From Physella acuta (Eukaryota > Mollusca > Gastropoda > Physidae): a stretch of DNA of 64,000 nt. The stretch is from assembly GCF_028476545.1 (NCBI RefSeq), contig NW_026731950.1, positions 62,001-126,000 on the forward strand, read 5' to 3'. The notes under the pieces are model-generated. The model worked only from the letters and a program-made list of their open reading frames with translations. It ran no database searches and was not told the origin of the DNA. The position numbers and the translations under genes are program-made. Shown here piece by piece: positions 24,871 to 37,195 of the stretch (positions are counted from its first letter, which is position 1; each line of letters starts with the position of its first letter).

Positions 24871-26180
24871 TATTTCATAATCATATTATGTTGCATGTTT
24901 TTAGTTTATAGTCACCGCCCTGTCGACTTCCGCCTGTGCTAAAAATAAAACACCTGGACACTAGTCAATTTAACTTGAGTAAATTTGGACTCTACTTGTA
25001 CTTTTTCAACTGCACTGAGCGTTCCCTTCACAGATGGCGCACTTTAATTTACATAATTAGACTTGACACTAAGTTGACTGAACTGAAAAAAAATATTTAA
25101 AACAAAATTTCATTTATCCGTGAATTATTCTTAACTCTGTGTTATTTGTAAAAGAATGTCCAGGGTACAAAGGAGAGAGAGGCGATTCTTATAAAATGTA
25201 ATTGTGATTTATATGTTGTAAGCGTAGGTCCTTTATAAGTTGTTGGATAGGAGCGACTCATACGTTTCTTATTTAGTAACGTGTAGATATTAGTCAATCA
25301 AATAAAATGATGAATCATAAAACTCATAAAGTTTAGAATTTTTCTTGTGCTTACCAACAACGAGAAAATCATTCGAAAACTTTGTCGAGTAAGCTATCAT
25401 ATATCTCTAACGTTTCTTTTAAAAATATTAAGCATAACACGAAATTTATATCAATCTGGTAACAGTTATAGGTAAGTAAAGTAAACACATTTTACATTTA
25501 TACCATTCGTGCGTTGTTTTTTATTCAGAAGTCCTCCATGATTAAGTTATTTTAAACACAACATCATATTTATGCTAATATATTTATATTAAAGCAATAT
25601 ACTGCTCTGGTTATTATAGGCTTTCCAAGTTAAACATATGTTAATTCAAGCAGTATTAGTTATCTTCTAGTATTCAATTGCTTAATAAAAACATGTTTTT
25701 ACTTTAGAGAGTAGATAGATGAGCGATGGTAGTGTAACACACTTGGGTAGTCATGTCTAGCCAACGCGCATGTCATTACATTAGATTGGTAGCACCAAGA
25801 TGGCGGACTGTACATTTCTCGAGTTATCTTTCCTTACACTAAAGCCTAAAGACAGCTTGCATTAATGACATCCGGCTGTGGGGGAAAGTGAATTTCTGAG
25901 TGCCTTTGTGAAAAAGGCTGGAAAGGCTGGAGTGTTTATCGATGGCATACACTAACCATGTATATCATTCTCAACTTGTTAACCCTAAACATAAACCTCA
26001 GATTTAGCTAATATAACCCTAACTATTTGTCGCATATTTTGATGTTGAAAACTCGAATCATTGAGCTTTTTCTTCAACTGTTGACTCTAATTTTGGCTAA
26101 CCTAACCTTAAACGCTGTCCGCTAGCACTCCATCATCTCCCATGACTGGTGTATAGCCGGGTACTACATCAATCGCCTGG
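24871..26180. other. Formin intron, no gene seen
   Basis: AT-rich unique sequence. No open frame or element was recognised. Confidence 0.4.
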
Positions 26181-26186
26181 CCTTAG

Positions 26187-26430
26187 TTGACCTCTGTCCT
26201 ATCACACAGATCACACACACACACAATCCCCCTTCTCACACACGCACACTCTCCCCCTCACACACTAATTTTCCCCCTCTCTCACACACACTCTCCCGCT
26301 CTCTCTCACGCAAAACACACAGTCACCCTCTCACACTATCCCTCTCCAACCACACAATTTATCCCCCTCACACACTCCTTTTCTCTCACACTGTCCCTCT
26401 GTGGTTAGAAAACCACAGAGACACTGTCCT
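26187..26430. repeat. (CA)/(CT)-rich low-complexity tract
   Basis: Runs of CACACA and CTCTC with CCCTCTCACAC-like units. Open frames through it are Ser/His/Thr-rich artefacts. Confidence 0.85.
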
Positions 26431-26675
26431 TCTCTCACACAGCACATCCTGTGTCTCATTAACCCAGTAATCAAATTAGAAGGAAAAACGGACATCATTC
26501 CCCTCCACCTCCCTGTCTAAGGGTTTTTTTTTTATCTAATCAACCACACCACCTCAGCCTAAATAAACATAAATTTATTACACACTCAGTGGTGACTCAA
26601 TCACCCCCCCCCCCCCCATCATTAAACAATCGCAGCTACTATACTTACATTGTCACACACAAAATCTACCTTGTT

Positions 26676-27075
26676 ATACATAATGTTACACATTACACCT
26701 ATAATGTTACATATTGTATAACTATAATGTTACAAATTACATCTACAATGTTACACACTACACCTACAAAGTTACACATTACATCTACGATGTTACATAT
26801 TGTATACCTATAAGGTTACAAATTACATCTACAATGTTGCACACTACACCTATAATGTTACACATTACATCTACGATGTTACATAATGTATAACTATAAT
26901 GTTACAAATTACATCTACAATGTTGCACACTACACCTACAAAGTTACACATTACAACTACGATGTTACATATCGTATAACTATAATGCTACACATTACAT
27001 CTACAATGTTACATAATGTATATAATCTACCATGTTACATAATGTATAATTACAATATTACTCACTACAATTAAC
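26676..27075. repeat. 21-bp minisatellite
   Basis: About 19 units of the type TACAATGTTACACATTACAT repeat in tandem with point variants. Being a multiple of three, it leaves frames open, reading as YNVTHYT-like repeats. Confidence 0.88.
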
Positions 27076-27289
27076 AGCCAAGTTTGTGTACTGTCCTTCA
27101 CAATATTCTACACCAACTAGCCTAGCAGCAACTCGTTGGACAAATGAAATGGCGATATCCTTTGGTCATTTGGCGATTGAGTACTATGCAATTATAGACT
27201 ACCTTCAGAGGCGTATCTAGGTTTTCGTTGTAGGGGGAGCGAAAAGAGGAAAAAAAGGCGCCAAATTTTTAACACGTTCTATATACGTG

Positions 27290-27292
<3 letters not shown>

Positions 27293-27374
<82 letters not shown>
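27293..27374. repeat. (AT)n microsatellite
   Basis: About 80 bases of alternating AT inside the 2.76-kb hAT-type element. A second run is at 27499-27590. Confidence 0.95.
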
Positions 27375-27378
<4 letters not shown>

Positions 27379-27493
27379 TACTAACTGCATGTCATTACTT
27401 CGCTATGATGTAAAATAAATTGAAGGTAGCGCTCCGAAGAAATAAGAAAAAACACACAATGTAGGTCTACAAAACAAAAATTGTATCAATCTA

Positions 27494-27596
<103 letters not shown>

Positions 27597-28512
27597 TACA
27601 ACCAAAAACAATGAACGTAACACAATCTGTTTTGTAATTCTTGTAAAAAAATTTCTTACATAATAACTCCTGGGAAATTATTTAAGACAAGAGAAATAGG
27701 GGAAATAATCACTCTCTAAATATAAATATGTGTATATCTACACATTTAATTATAAATGTCAAAACAAATAAATAATTACTTTAGATTATAAAGAAATTGT
27801 TTAACAGTATTCGTGATTACAAATTTTGTTTTGTCTATAATCATAATTTAATATATCGTCATCATAAATGCTAAAGTATTACAGCATAATGAAAGTTTTT
27901 AAAATCAGAGTTGGTATATAACCACGCTTTTCGATAACATAGAAAACATACTACGTCCACCCGACGGGAGACTGCAAGTTACAGAAGACCAAAGGCCACC
28001 CATTAATAAACAAGTTAATTAAAAAAGTCTAGTGACATTTGTGCGCAATTTCCTTATGTTATCTAAAAATAGCTCTGACGTATAATGTTGGGGTGCGTTC
28101 AAGCTAGAAGAACAATCGGTTTGTAGGTGTTTATGTAATTTTAAAATTTGTGACCGAACGAGAGAATATTTTTGAAAACTTTCTTCGGCAATATTGTTCT
28201 AAATTATGACAGGAATCGATTGGTACATGTTTCAAGTCGCTAAGTGGTCTGGTTGCCGAGATATGGGCTAAAAACTGAATTTTTCGAGGTTTTTTGGCTT
28301 TTACGGGAAATACATGAAAGAAACCCGGAATTTTTATGGCCTATGCTCATTCTCGTAACTTGCTTAACATAATTGCTTTTGGAACTATTCATCGATATTG
28401 CTTCGTTGAGGAGGAGATACGACTTAAAGCCCGGACACACATTCATCCATCCATCCATCCATTCCCAGAAATGACGAGTTAATAAACGCAATTCTCCAGA
28501 ATGGAAATTGCG

Positions 28513-28786
28513 CTAAAAAATTACAAGGCTGCGTCTAGGTTCAGCCTCCTTCATTCACACAAAGAAATGGTGCCACACCTGCAATGAAATAAACACAATA
28601 GACCACTACCTAATACACTGTAAGGCATACAACAATCAAAGAAAAGAACTCATCAACTACTTCCAGATAAACAAAAACACATTACTAACAACAGAAACAT
28701 TACTGGCTATGGACGCCCCATCCACTCTGCTTAGTGATAGGTATGGGTTAGATCACTGTATTGATCACACAACTTTTTACTGGTAA
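28513..28786 (+). mobile_element. LINE 3' end fragment
   Basis: The plus strand reads ITRLRLGSASFIH, then WCHTCNEINTIDHYLIHC and further to a TAA at 28784-28786. The RLRxG motif followed by CxxC...H....C is the classic C-terminal end of Jockey/I-type LINE ORF2 proteins. The rest of the element is absent. It is nested inside the hAT-type element. Confidence 0.75.
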
Positions 28787-28927
28787 TTGCAAAAACAATG
28801 TTCACAGAGTTTTACGTTTAAAAAGCTAATTTTCTGGCGGCATGGTACTTTGGTACATCTTTACCCGTTTTCTACAGGTACTTATCTGATTAGTTCGGGG
28901 TGGGTTGGGGGGAGGGTTGCGTTCAAC

Positions 28928-29059
28928 CTGGGATCCGGACAAAAGGCCGACATCCAAAAGGCCGACAAGACAAAAGGCTGACACGGACAAGTCGGCCTTT
29001 TGTCCGTGTCAGCCTTTTGTCTTGTCGGCCTTTTGGGTGTCGGCCTTTTGTCCTACACC
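28928..29059. mobile_element. Palindromic foldback MITE with 8- to 9-bp TSD
   Basis: Nearly the whole 132 bp folds back on itself: GGACAAAAGGCCGAC units on the left and GTCGGCCTTTTGTCC units on the right, at a spacing of about 15 bp. CGTTCAAC flanks it at 28920-28927 and 29060-29067; a ninth position mismatches. The 15-bp period and the GACAAA-GG-C unit recall the arms of the large foldback-like element at 4537-7025. Confidence 0.8.
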
Positions 29060-29974
29060 CGTTCAACTTCATTCACCACTGTCCGGTCACTTTAGGTCAA
29101 TTATCCAACCCGGTGTATACCTAGGTGTGACATTAATGTCGCTCTACACAATTGTGGTGGTGAGGGGGGTGGGTGGAGATAACCAACTCAGAGTGAACAT
29201 AGCGTCAGTTGTTAGATGACTGTTCTAAACATACATACATATTACACAAATATATATTACACAAACATATATTACAGAAATATATTTAAATAAGTAGCAG
29301 TGGTATTATGACAATATTTTTTTTTTACAGAGGGGTCCATAGGGGAGGGGGTTTGTAACTGTTTCATATAATTTGTAATCGTAATCACTATCGCCCAAAC
29401 TGTATGAATACTACTACTTCATCGTGATGACGTCAAAATTTCCCCACCACTACGCAGTTTGCTCATAAGTAAATTTAAATAGAGGTGCCACATCAGTTGT
29501 ATTTGTTTCTGTATTGTAATTTTTTTTAAATTAATCACACGATTCAAACTGTATATATAAAGTAATTATGTGTGAAGTTTTATGTATAACATTTTCTAAT
29601 TCAATTATTCGTAAGCAAATACAATATACAGTTGCCTTAAACTTCACACCCTTCTTGCCAAGTGGTACTACCGTAGAGGTTTTTTAAAATTGCAATGCAT
29701 CGTAATGGTTATTTTTAGAATGGCAAACTGATGCAGCTGTTAATACGTGTTGTAAACGTAGACACTACTAAACTAGTACAATAATGCTTAATTGCTGCAT
29801 GAAAAGAAATCTTGTGATTTACAAGATGTGCCGACCAAAAATTTTTTAACAAATATCATTGTTTAAAACTTTGAGTTTTAAAAGTTTCCAAAAAGGCGCC
29901 ACTTTGCTGAAAATGGCCAGAGGGGGAGCGGCCGCTCCCCCTGCTCCCCCCCTGCGTACGCTACTGACTACCTT

Positions 29975-30319
29975 ATAGGCAAATCAAATAGAAATAGATT
30001 TCGGTTTATTGGGAAACGTTTGGTTCCCGAAACTACGTAAATCAATGTATATTTGAACGTAGAAAAGGCGTATTTCACAATAATTAATTCTCATGTTGCA
30101 AATATTCATACCATTCTTGTTACTGGTTACACACTATCACGATGGAGTTAGAGTTTGGACAAGTGTCATAAGTTGGGTTAGTGAATATTGTTTCATGTTA
30201 TACAAACGTTATTTGAATATGAGTACCGGTATGCTACAAGTATCTTAAATGTAGCCTTATTACGTCTGTACCAGCTTTCCCGAAGTCTTATGAGAAAAGG
30301 GCTACTAAGTCTATTAGAT
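29975..30319. other. Formin intron, no gene seen
   Basis: Nothing recognisable between the hAT-type element and the next SINE. Confidence 0.4.
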
Positions 30320-30321
30320 GG

Positions 30322-30480
30322 GACGGCGTGGTCTAGAGGTAGAGAGCCAGACCACTGTCCCGGAAGTTTCGAGTTCGAGTCCACCCTGCTCTGATGGGTA
30401 ACTAACGCACGTAAGGGAAAACAAAAGCGTCTGGGCATAGTGCCAAGATCTCCGAAACAGATCAATTTTACTTCATCTGC
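30322..30480 (+). mobile_element. SINE family A copy
   Basis: Head GGGACGGCGTGGTCTAGAGG, box-B-like GAGTTCGAGTCC, then CTCTGATGGGTAACTAACGC and GTCTGGGCATAGTGC. The 3' part is shortened and joined to a poly-C run. The tRNA-like head is part of the retroposon. Confidence 0.88.
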
Positions 30481-30854
30481 CCCCCCCCTCCCCCCGTATC
30501 TTTGGCTCGAACGGGGATAGCTGATGAAGGCTATGAGAATATAGTATCAACACAAACTGTAACACCAGTTTGTACTAAATGTATTTTATTGCGTGCAGAG
30601 AGTAATCCGCTTGATGCGGCTTTTGTATTCTATTTGTGTCTGCTATACTTGATGTAGAATAGGTATGTAGGTGTTAGTTTATTGGTGTGCCGGTCTAAAG
30701 AACTAACGATCGGGAGGTTTCTAAGGCTTTAAAAAAAGTCGATTCCGTTTTTTCTCCTTACTTGTTGTCATCTTAAATTGGTAACCTCTTTTTTCACGTG
30801 GTTTCTGAAATCTAAGCAAGTCTCGTTTTCGTTGTTTGCTGGTAATTTAATGCA

Positions 30855-31130
30855 GCGTTTCTTACAGGCAACTCTTCACCCCCCCCCCCCCGAAGAAAGT
30901 CTGCCCCCCCAAACCCCCCCCCCCCCAACGAAATGGAATTTATATAGAAAATATATACTTTTTTACCAATGCCCCCCTCCCGGAAAATTTAGTACCACAC
31001 ATTTTAGCATCACACATTTTTTCACCAAACATTTTAGCCCCACACATTTTAGCACCACACATTTTAGCACCATATATTTAACGCCACCCGTTTTAGCACC
31101 AAACTTTATAGCACCACACACACAACCAAA
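30855..31130. repeat. MITE remnant followed by a 15-bp minisatellite
   Basis: GCGTTTCTTACAGGCAACTC, ACGAAATGGAATTTATATAG and poly-C blocks match the GAGTTTCTTTCAGG MITE family. From about 30990 an array of ACCACACATTTTAGC-like 15-bp units follows. The open frame over it is repeat-derived. Confidence 0.6.
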
Positions 31131-31392
31131 TAGTTTATCACCTGCACAGTGGCTGGTCCACTATAAATTCGTTGTGCCGTGGTCATTGACTGCATAACCT
31201 CCGCCTCTATTAACCGGAATTTATTTTTATACCACCCTGTGTCATTCATTTTATTTGATTAAATATTGATGTGCTCTTTTGATGGGCTTTAAAGTTGTTG
31301 TTTTTTATCTAACATCAATTTGTATTTGATTCAAAATGAACCATATTTGCCAGTTTTATTTGTTAGAAACAAGTTTTAGTATAGTTTGTATA

Positions 31393-31655
31393 TGGGACGG
31401 CGTGGTCGGGTGTTAGAGAACTCGAATGCTAAGCCGAAAGTATCGTGTTTGGGTCTTGGACAGGACTTGAGTCTGTAGGATGTCCCTGAGTCCACTCAGC
31501 TCTTCTGGGTACCTGGCTCAAGTTATTGAAATTAAAGACGCTTATAATGTCACCACACCTTGTATAATAACAGGAAATGAAACATGAACTCTGCTTCACC
31601 TGCCTTACAGTGGATCGTTAGATCTGAAAAGTGTACTTTACTAACTCATAGCTTG
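31393..31655 (+). mobile_element. SINE family A copy
   Basis: Head GGGACGGCGTGGTCGGGTGT, then GTAGGATGTCCCTGAGTCCA, TTCTGGGTACCTGGCTCAAG and the 3' tail ending GATCTGAAAAGTGTACTTTA. It is full length with scattered differences. Confidence 0.85.
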
Positions 31656-32025
31656 TACCTGACCACGAACAATATGTCAACATAGTTGGCCCACACATAC
31701 GGTCTGTCTCCTAGTACCGCCTTATGTGTCTGTTAACCTTATCTGGCTCGCCTAACAAGGTTTGTGTACGTACTCGGTATCTAAATAAATTTACTGTGCT
31801 TCACCTAACGCTAATGACTTAACAAGCAATTAAGCGTACAGTTTCATGTAGTTTCCGTTTAGTTGTCGCCTGTGTGGTTTTTTAAAAACCTTTTTAATTA
31901 ATGGCTTGTGTTTTGGGCTAGACGAAAAACTAGTTTTAAAATATGTACTTATCTAATTGTTTGAGAGTTATTCTTAGTGGTTATTCTTTAAAAAAAAAAG
32001 AAATTCGGTTTTTATGATCTGTAGA

Positions 32026-32440
32026 CGGACAGCATAGTTGGGTTGGTAAAGCATATGGTTGCTTACAGAAAAGTCCCGAGTTCGAACCCCCGGGCAGATG
32101 AGACTCGATAGCTGGGGACAGCAACCCATCTAGGAAATCAATTAGTAGACCCCAAACGGACCAATCGCAGTAGTGACAATTTTAGGTACTTCAGCATTAG
32201 TTATCTGATCTCTGTATGAGATGTTTAGGAGTCTAAGTAAACATCTCATTTCCAGGGCCTGGATTCTTTTCCGGAGGTCTGCAATGATGGTTATTGCCTC
32301 GCATTCCTGTACGGAACTAGGAAAGAAAATTCCAAAATTAAACAACTTGTAGTTTGTTCGTAGATGGTCAAAGGCTATGGAAGCAAATCCAGAAAGAAAG
32401 CTAACTGTAAACGGTGTCGACGGCCAATATAACTAATTTT
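32026..32440 (+). mobile_element. SINE family B copy with an internal insertion
   Basis: Head and box-B-like GAGTTCGAACCCCCG, GCAGATGAGACTCGATAGCT and GGGGACAGC are followed by about 185 foreign bases (roughly 32141-32326). The copy then resumes with TTCCAAAATTAAACAACTTG and a GCAAATCCAGAAAGAAAGC block. The insert was not identified. Confidence 0.7.
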
Positions 32441-33540
32441 ATGCACGTTCTGTCAGTCATATCTGTTATTAGATCTAATAAACGATACGCTTGAGTAGAA
32501 ATGGCATTCTGAGATCTCTGCTTCATTAAGAACAACTAGCCATCCTGTCCAGTGTTAAATGAGGTCAAAGTTCATCTAATTATACCCAACATTCCAACAA
32601 ATCAACATCGATCATCTGACGGTAGGTTGTCGAAAGATCCGTCAAAAAAACGTCGTCACTCATCAACTTTGTCATCGTACATTTGACTTAAATAGTCTTA
32701 GATAGATGTCAACAGCCGATCTAGTTTTAGAACTGTTCACCTGAGATTACTACCACGCCTCCATCATAAAAAAATGTTTCATTAAGGGGTCAGTATCACC
32801 CCGACTAAATGGGAGAAATCTAAAAATGTAAAAATTTGCCAAAATAGATTACAAGAATTACACGTCACATTTTTGCAGTGGTAATTATGATTCTAAAGTT
32901 ATAATACAACATATAATTTATCGCGTAGTTGAGTCGGATAAAAAAAACTGTCATCACAATGGAATAGTGGTTGTTCAGGCTATAGATAGTAATGTTAGCC
33001 AACCCCCTGTTGATTTTTAGAAGTCGGTCTGTATTTTGGAAGAGTGTAGATCTCGAAAAAAATAAAGAGTCAAATTATTTATAAAACATTTTCGCATCAT
33101 GTATTATTTTAAAATTCAATCACTGTTATAGGATAAAATTTTAAATAAAAGATCGATATGTTCGACCACAGGGCATTACAGTATCGTGTCCATTTTTTTG
33201 TCTTTTCTGCCAGCAACACTTTTGGGTTAGGTACAAAGTTATGTAAATGGTTATGGCTAGATTTAGAACAAGTGCCACATTTTTCTGTAGTCATACCAAA
33301 AAACAACACATAGTTGATGTCCTTGCCACGGTATTAGAAATATCCCCAAAAAGTCTTATTTTAATTACATTTTTAGAAAAAGCTTTTCTGTTCCAAACTT
33401 ATCCCAGCCAGGAGATCGGATGTTAAAGACAGGAATCGATTTCCTCCCCTGACAAGAGGACCTGGGCTGTGGTCGTTGTGGTTGTAAGGGGGTTAAACCA
33501 GGCCTCAATAATTTATTGGGGATAGCCGTGGTCTACGCAT
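32441..33540. other. Formin intron, no gene seen
   Basis: AT-rich unique sequence with no recognisable element. Confidence 0.4.
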
Positions 33541-33544
33541 GGGT

Positions 33545-36327
33545 ATGTGTTGTGTAGCCGGGGTATACCTAGAGCCATGCTGGGTTAGTGGTAGCCTGGG
33601 TCTAAGTAGAGCCATGCTGGGTTTGTGGTAGCCTGGGTCTAAGTAGAGCCATGCTGGGTTTGTGGTAGTCTGGGTCTAAGTAGAGCCATGCTGGGTTTGT
33701 GGTAGCCTGGGTCTAAGTAGAGCCATGCTGGGTTTGTGGTAGTCTGGGTCTAAGTAGAGCCATGCTGGGTTTGTGGTTGCCTGGGTCTAAGTAGAGCCAT
33801 GCTGGGTTTGTGGTAGCCTGGGTCTAAGTAGAGCCATGCTGGGTTTTTGGTAGCCTGGGTCTAAGTAGAGCCATGCTGGGTTTGTGTTGGGGTAGCCTGG
33901 GTCTAAGTAGAGCCATGCTGGGTTTGTGGTAGCCTGGGTCTAAGTAGAGCCATGCTGGGTTTTTGGTAGCCTGGGTCTAAGTAGAGCCATGCTGGGTTTG
34001 TGGTAGCCTGGGTCTAAGTAGAGCCATGCTGGGTTTTTGGTAGCCTGGGTCTAAGTAGAGCCATGCTGGGTTTGTGGTAGCCTGGGTCTAAGTAGAGCCA
34101 TGCTGGGTTTTTGGTATGGTAGCCTGGGTCTAAGTAGAGCCATGCTGGGTTTGTGGTAGCCTGGGTCTAAGTAGAGCCATGCTGGGTTTTTGGTAGCCTG
34201 GGTCTAAGTAGAGCCATGCTGGGTTTGTGTTGGGGTAGCCTGGGTCTAAGTAGAGCCATGCTGGGTTTGTGGTAGCCTGGGTCTAAGTAGAGCCATGCTG
34301 GGTTTTTGGTAGCCTGGGTCTAAGTAGAGCCATGCTGGGTTTGTGGTAGCCTGGGTCTAAGTAGAGCCATGCTGGGTTTTTGGTATGGTAGCCTGGGTCT
34401 AAGTAGAGCCATGCTGGGTTTGTGGTAGCCTGGGTCTAAGTAGAGCCATGCTGGGTTTTTGGTAGCCTGGGTCTAAGTAGAGCCATGCTGGGTTTGTGTT
34501 GTGTAGCCGGGGTATACCTAGAGCCATGCTGGGTTAGTGGTAGCCTGGGTCTAAGTAGAGCCATGCTGGGTTTGTGGTAGCCTGGGTCTAAGTAGAGCCA
34601 TGCTGGGTTTGTGGTAGTCTGGGTCTAAGTAGAGCCATGCTGGGTTTGTGGTAGCCTGGGTCTAAGTAGAGCCATGCTGGGTTTGTGGTAGTCTGGGTCT
34701 AAGTAGAGCCATGCTGGGTTTGTGGTTGCCTGGGTCTAAGTAGAGCCATGCTGGGTTTGTGGTAGCCTGGGTCTAAGTAGAGCCATGCTGGGTTTTTGGT
34801 AGCCTGGGTCTAAGTAGAGCCATGCTGGGTTTGTGTTGGGGTAGCCTGGGTCTAAGTAGAGCCATGCTGGGTTTGTGGTAGCCTGGGTCTAAGTAGAGCC
34901 ATGCTGGGTTTTTGGTAGCCTGGGTCTAAGTAGAGCCATGCTGGGTTTGTGGTAGCCTGGGTCTAAGTAGAGCCATGCTGGGTTTTTGGTAGCCTGGGTC
35001 TAAGTAGAGCCATGCTGGGTTTGTGGTAGCCTGGGTCTAAGTAGAGCCATGCTGGGTTTTTGGTATGGTAGCCTGGGTCTAAGTAGAGCCATGCTGGGTT
35101 TGTGGTAGCCTGGGTCTAAGTAGAGCCATGCTGGGTTTTTGGTAGCCTGGGTCTAAGTAGAGCCATGCTGGGTTTGTGTTGGGGTAGCCTGGGTCTAAGT
35201 AGAGCCATGCTGGGTTTGTGGTAGCCTGGGTCTAAGTAGAGCCATGCTGGGTTTTTGGTAGCCTGGGTCTAAGTAGAGCCATGCTGGGTTTGTGGTAGCC
35301 TGGGTCTAAGTAGAGCCATGCTGGGTTTTTGGTATGGTAGCCTGGGTCTAAGTAGAGCCATGCTGGGTTTGTGGTAGCCTGGGTCTAAGTAGAGCCATGC
35401 TGGGTTTTTGGTAGCCTGGGTCTAAGTAGAGCCATGCTGGGTTTGTGTTGGGGTAGCCTGGGTCTAAGTAGAGCCATGCTGGGTTTGTGGTAGCCTGGGT
35501 CTAAGTAGAGCCATGCTGGGTTTGTGGTAGCCTGGGTCTAAGTAGAGCCATGCTGGGTTGCTGCTATAGCCTGGGTCTAAGTAGAGCCATGCTGGGTTTG
35601 TGGTAGCCTAGGTCTAAGTAGAGCCATGCTGGGTTAGTGTTGTGGTAGCCTGGGTCTAAGTAGAGCCATGCTGGGTTGGTGTTGTGGTAGCCTGGGTCTA
35701 AGTAGAGCCATGCTGGGTTTGTGTCGGGGTAGCCTGGGTCTAAGTAGAGCCATGCTGGGTTTGTGGTAGCCTGGGTCTAAGTAGAGCCATGCTGGGTTTG
35801 TGTTGCGTAGTCTGGGTCTAAGTAGAGCCATGCTGGGTTGCTGCTATAGCCTGGGTCTAAGTAGAGCCATGCTGGGTTTGTGGTAGCCTGGGTCTAAGTA
35901 GAGCCATGCTGGGTTTGTGTTGCGTAGTCTGGGTCTAAGTAGAGCCATGCTGGGTTTGTGTTGCGTAGTCTGGGTCTAAGTAGAGCCATGCTGGGTTTAG
36001 CCTGGGTCTAAGTAGAGCCATGCTGGGTTTGGGGTAGCCTGGGTCCAAGTAGAGCCATGCTGGGTTTGTGTTGTGGTAGCCTGGGTCTAAGTAGAGCCAT
36101 GCTGGGTTTGGGGTAGCCTGGGTCTAAGTAGAGCCATGCTGGGTTTGTGTTGGGGTAGTCTGGGTCTAAGTAGAGCCATGCTGGGTTTGTGGTAGCCTGG
36201 GTCTAAGTAGAGCCATGCTGGGTTTGTGTTGTGGTAGTCTGGGTTTAAGTAGAGCCATGCTGGGTTTGTGGTAGCCAGGATCTAAGTAGAGCCATGCTGG
36301 GTTTGTGGTAGCCAGGATCTAAGTAGT
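33545..36327. repeat. 37-bp satellite with higher-order structure
   Basis: About 75 head-to-tail units of a 37-bp monomer (GTAGCCTGGGTCTAAGTAGA followed by GCCATGCTGGGTTTGTG) run over 2.8 kb. The core is almost invariant; variation sits in the GTTTGTGGTAG linker, which ranges from a few bases shorter to about 6 longer. Linker variants recur in blocks, and the unusual start unit GTGTAGCCGGGGTATACC occurs at about 33552 and again at 34501. This shows a duplicated block of about 950 bp. It lies deep in the 42.5-kb formin intron. Confidence 0.97.
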
Positions 36328-36878
36328 CTAAATTCACTAACATAATATAATTTAAAACTCATCATTCAAAGAACAGCTTATTCTCAAATAGATCGTTTCC
36401 AAAAGAATCACTCAAAACAAAAAAGATCGTTCTGAAACGGATCATTTCGAAACGGATCGTTCCACAAACGGATAATTTAAAAACGTGTGTACGCCAAACT
36501 TGTAAATCTCAGACTTAACAGATTGACAAGTTTCTTGTCCTTAATTTTTGTAGCCAAATCATGTATACAATATATTGATTTTCTTGTAACAAGCATTTTC
36601 GTTAACACGAAATCATGCCATCCAACTCGCACCGACTTCATCCAACATTTTGACTAGGATATGTTAGCGCCTCATGTCGGCGATTGAGTTTCTGATTGCT
36701 GCTCATGTGAACTATCTGGGTTCTAATCTTTGCCAGAAGGTCATATACCTAGGTTGTATTTGACATACTCAGCAACTTCAAACACATAAATAAACCATCA
36801 AAAAGCGGCCATTTTTTTTAACTTGTAGCATTGTTTTAACATTTTATATAATACTTTTTCGTTTTTCACGTACACACA

Positions 36879-36926
<48 letters not shown>

Positions 36927-37070
36927 CTCTCTCTCTCTCTCTGTCACACACACGCACACACAGACACACTCACTCACACTCGCACACACATTTTAAATAA
37001 TACTGATTTGTTTTTCACACACACACACACACACACAGGACACACACACATATACACAAACATACACACA
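36328..37070. repeat. Intron with (CA)n and (CT)n microsatellites
   Basis: (CA)n at about 36886-36922, (CT)n at 36923-36941 and further CA blocks to 37060. A short array of AAACGGATCRTT-like units is at about 36400-36475. Confidence 0.85.
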
Positions 37071-37071
37071 T

Positions 37072-37195
37072 TAGGGAAATTAAAGGCGGCTGGGCATAGT
37101 AATGACCACACTTTCCCTTCATATGCCGATGTCACAGAAACAAGTGAAATCTACTTTACTTGACCCATAGACCATCAGGTATAAAAGGTAACTTT
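37072..37195 (+). mobile_element. SINE family A 3' fragment
   Basis: It contains AAAGGCGGCTGGGCATAGTA, CTTTCCCTTCATATGCCGAT, ACAGAAACAAGTGAAATCTA and CCATAGACCATCAGGT. The tRNA-like head is missing. Confidence 0.85.

Noticed and set aside
30322-30400. tRNA-like sequence with a box-B motif (also in the other SINE copies)
   Set aside because: The body, repeated copies and tails show it is the head of a SINE, not a tRNA gene; the cloverleaf is poor.
33545-36327. CRISPR-like regular repeats
   Set aside because: Units are directly contiguous with no unique spacers, the locus is eukaryotic, and the linker variants recur, so it is a satellite. The same applies to 53883-55730.
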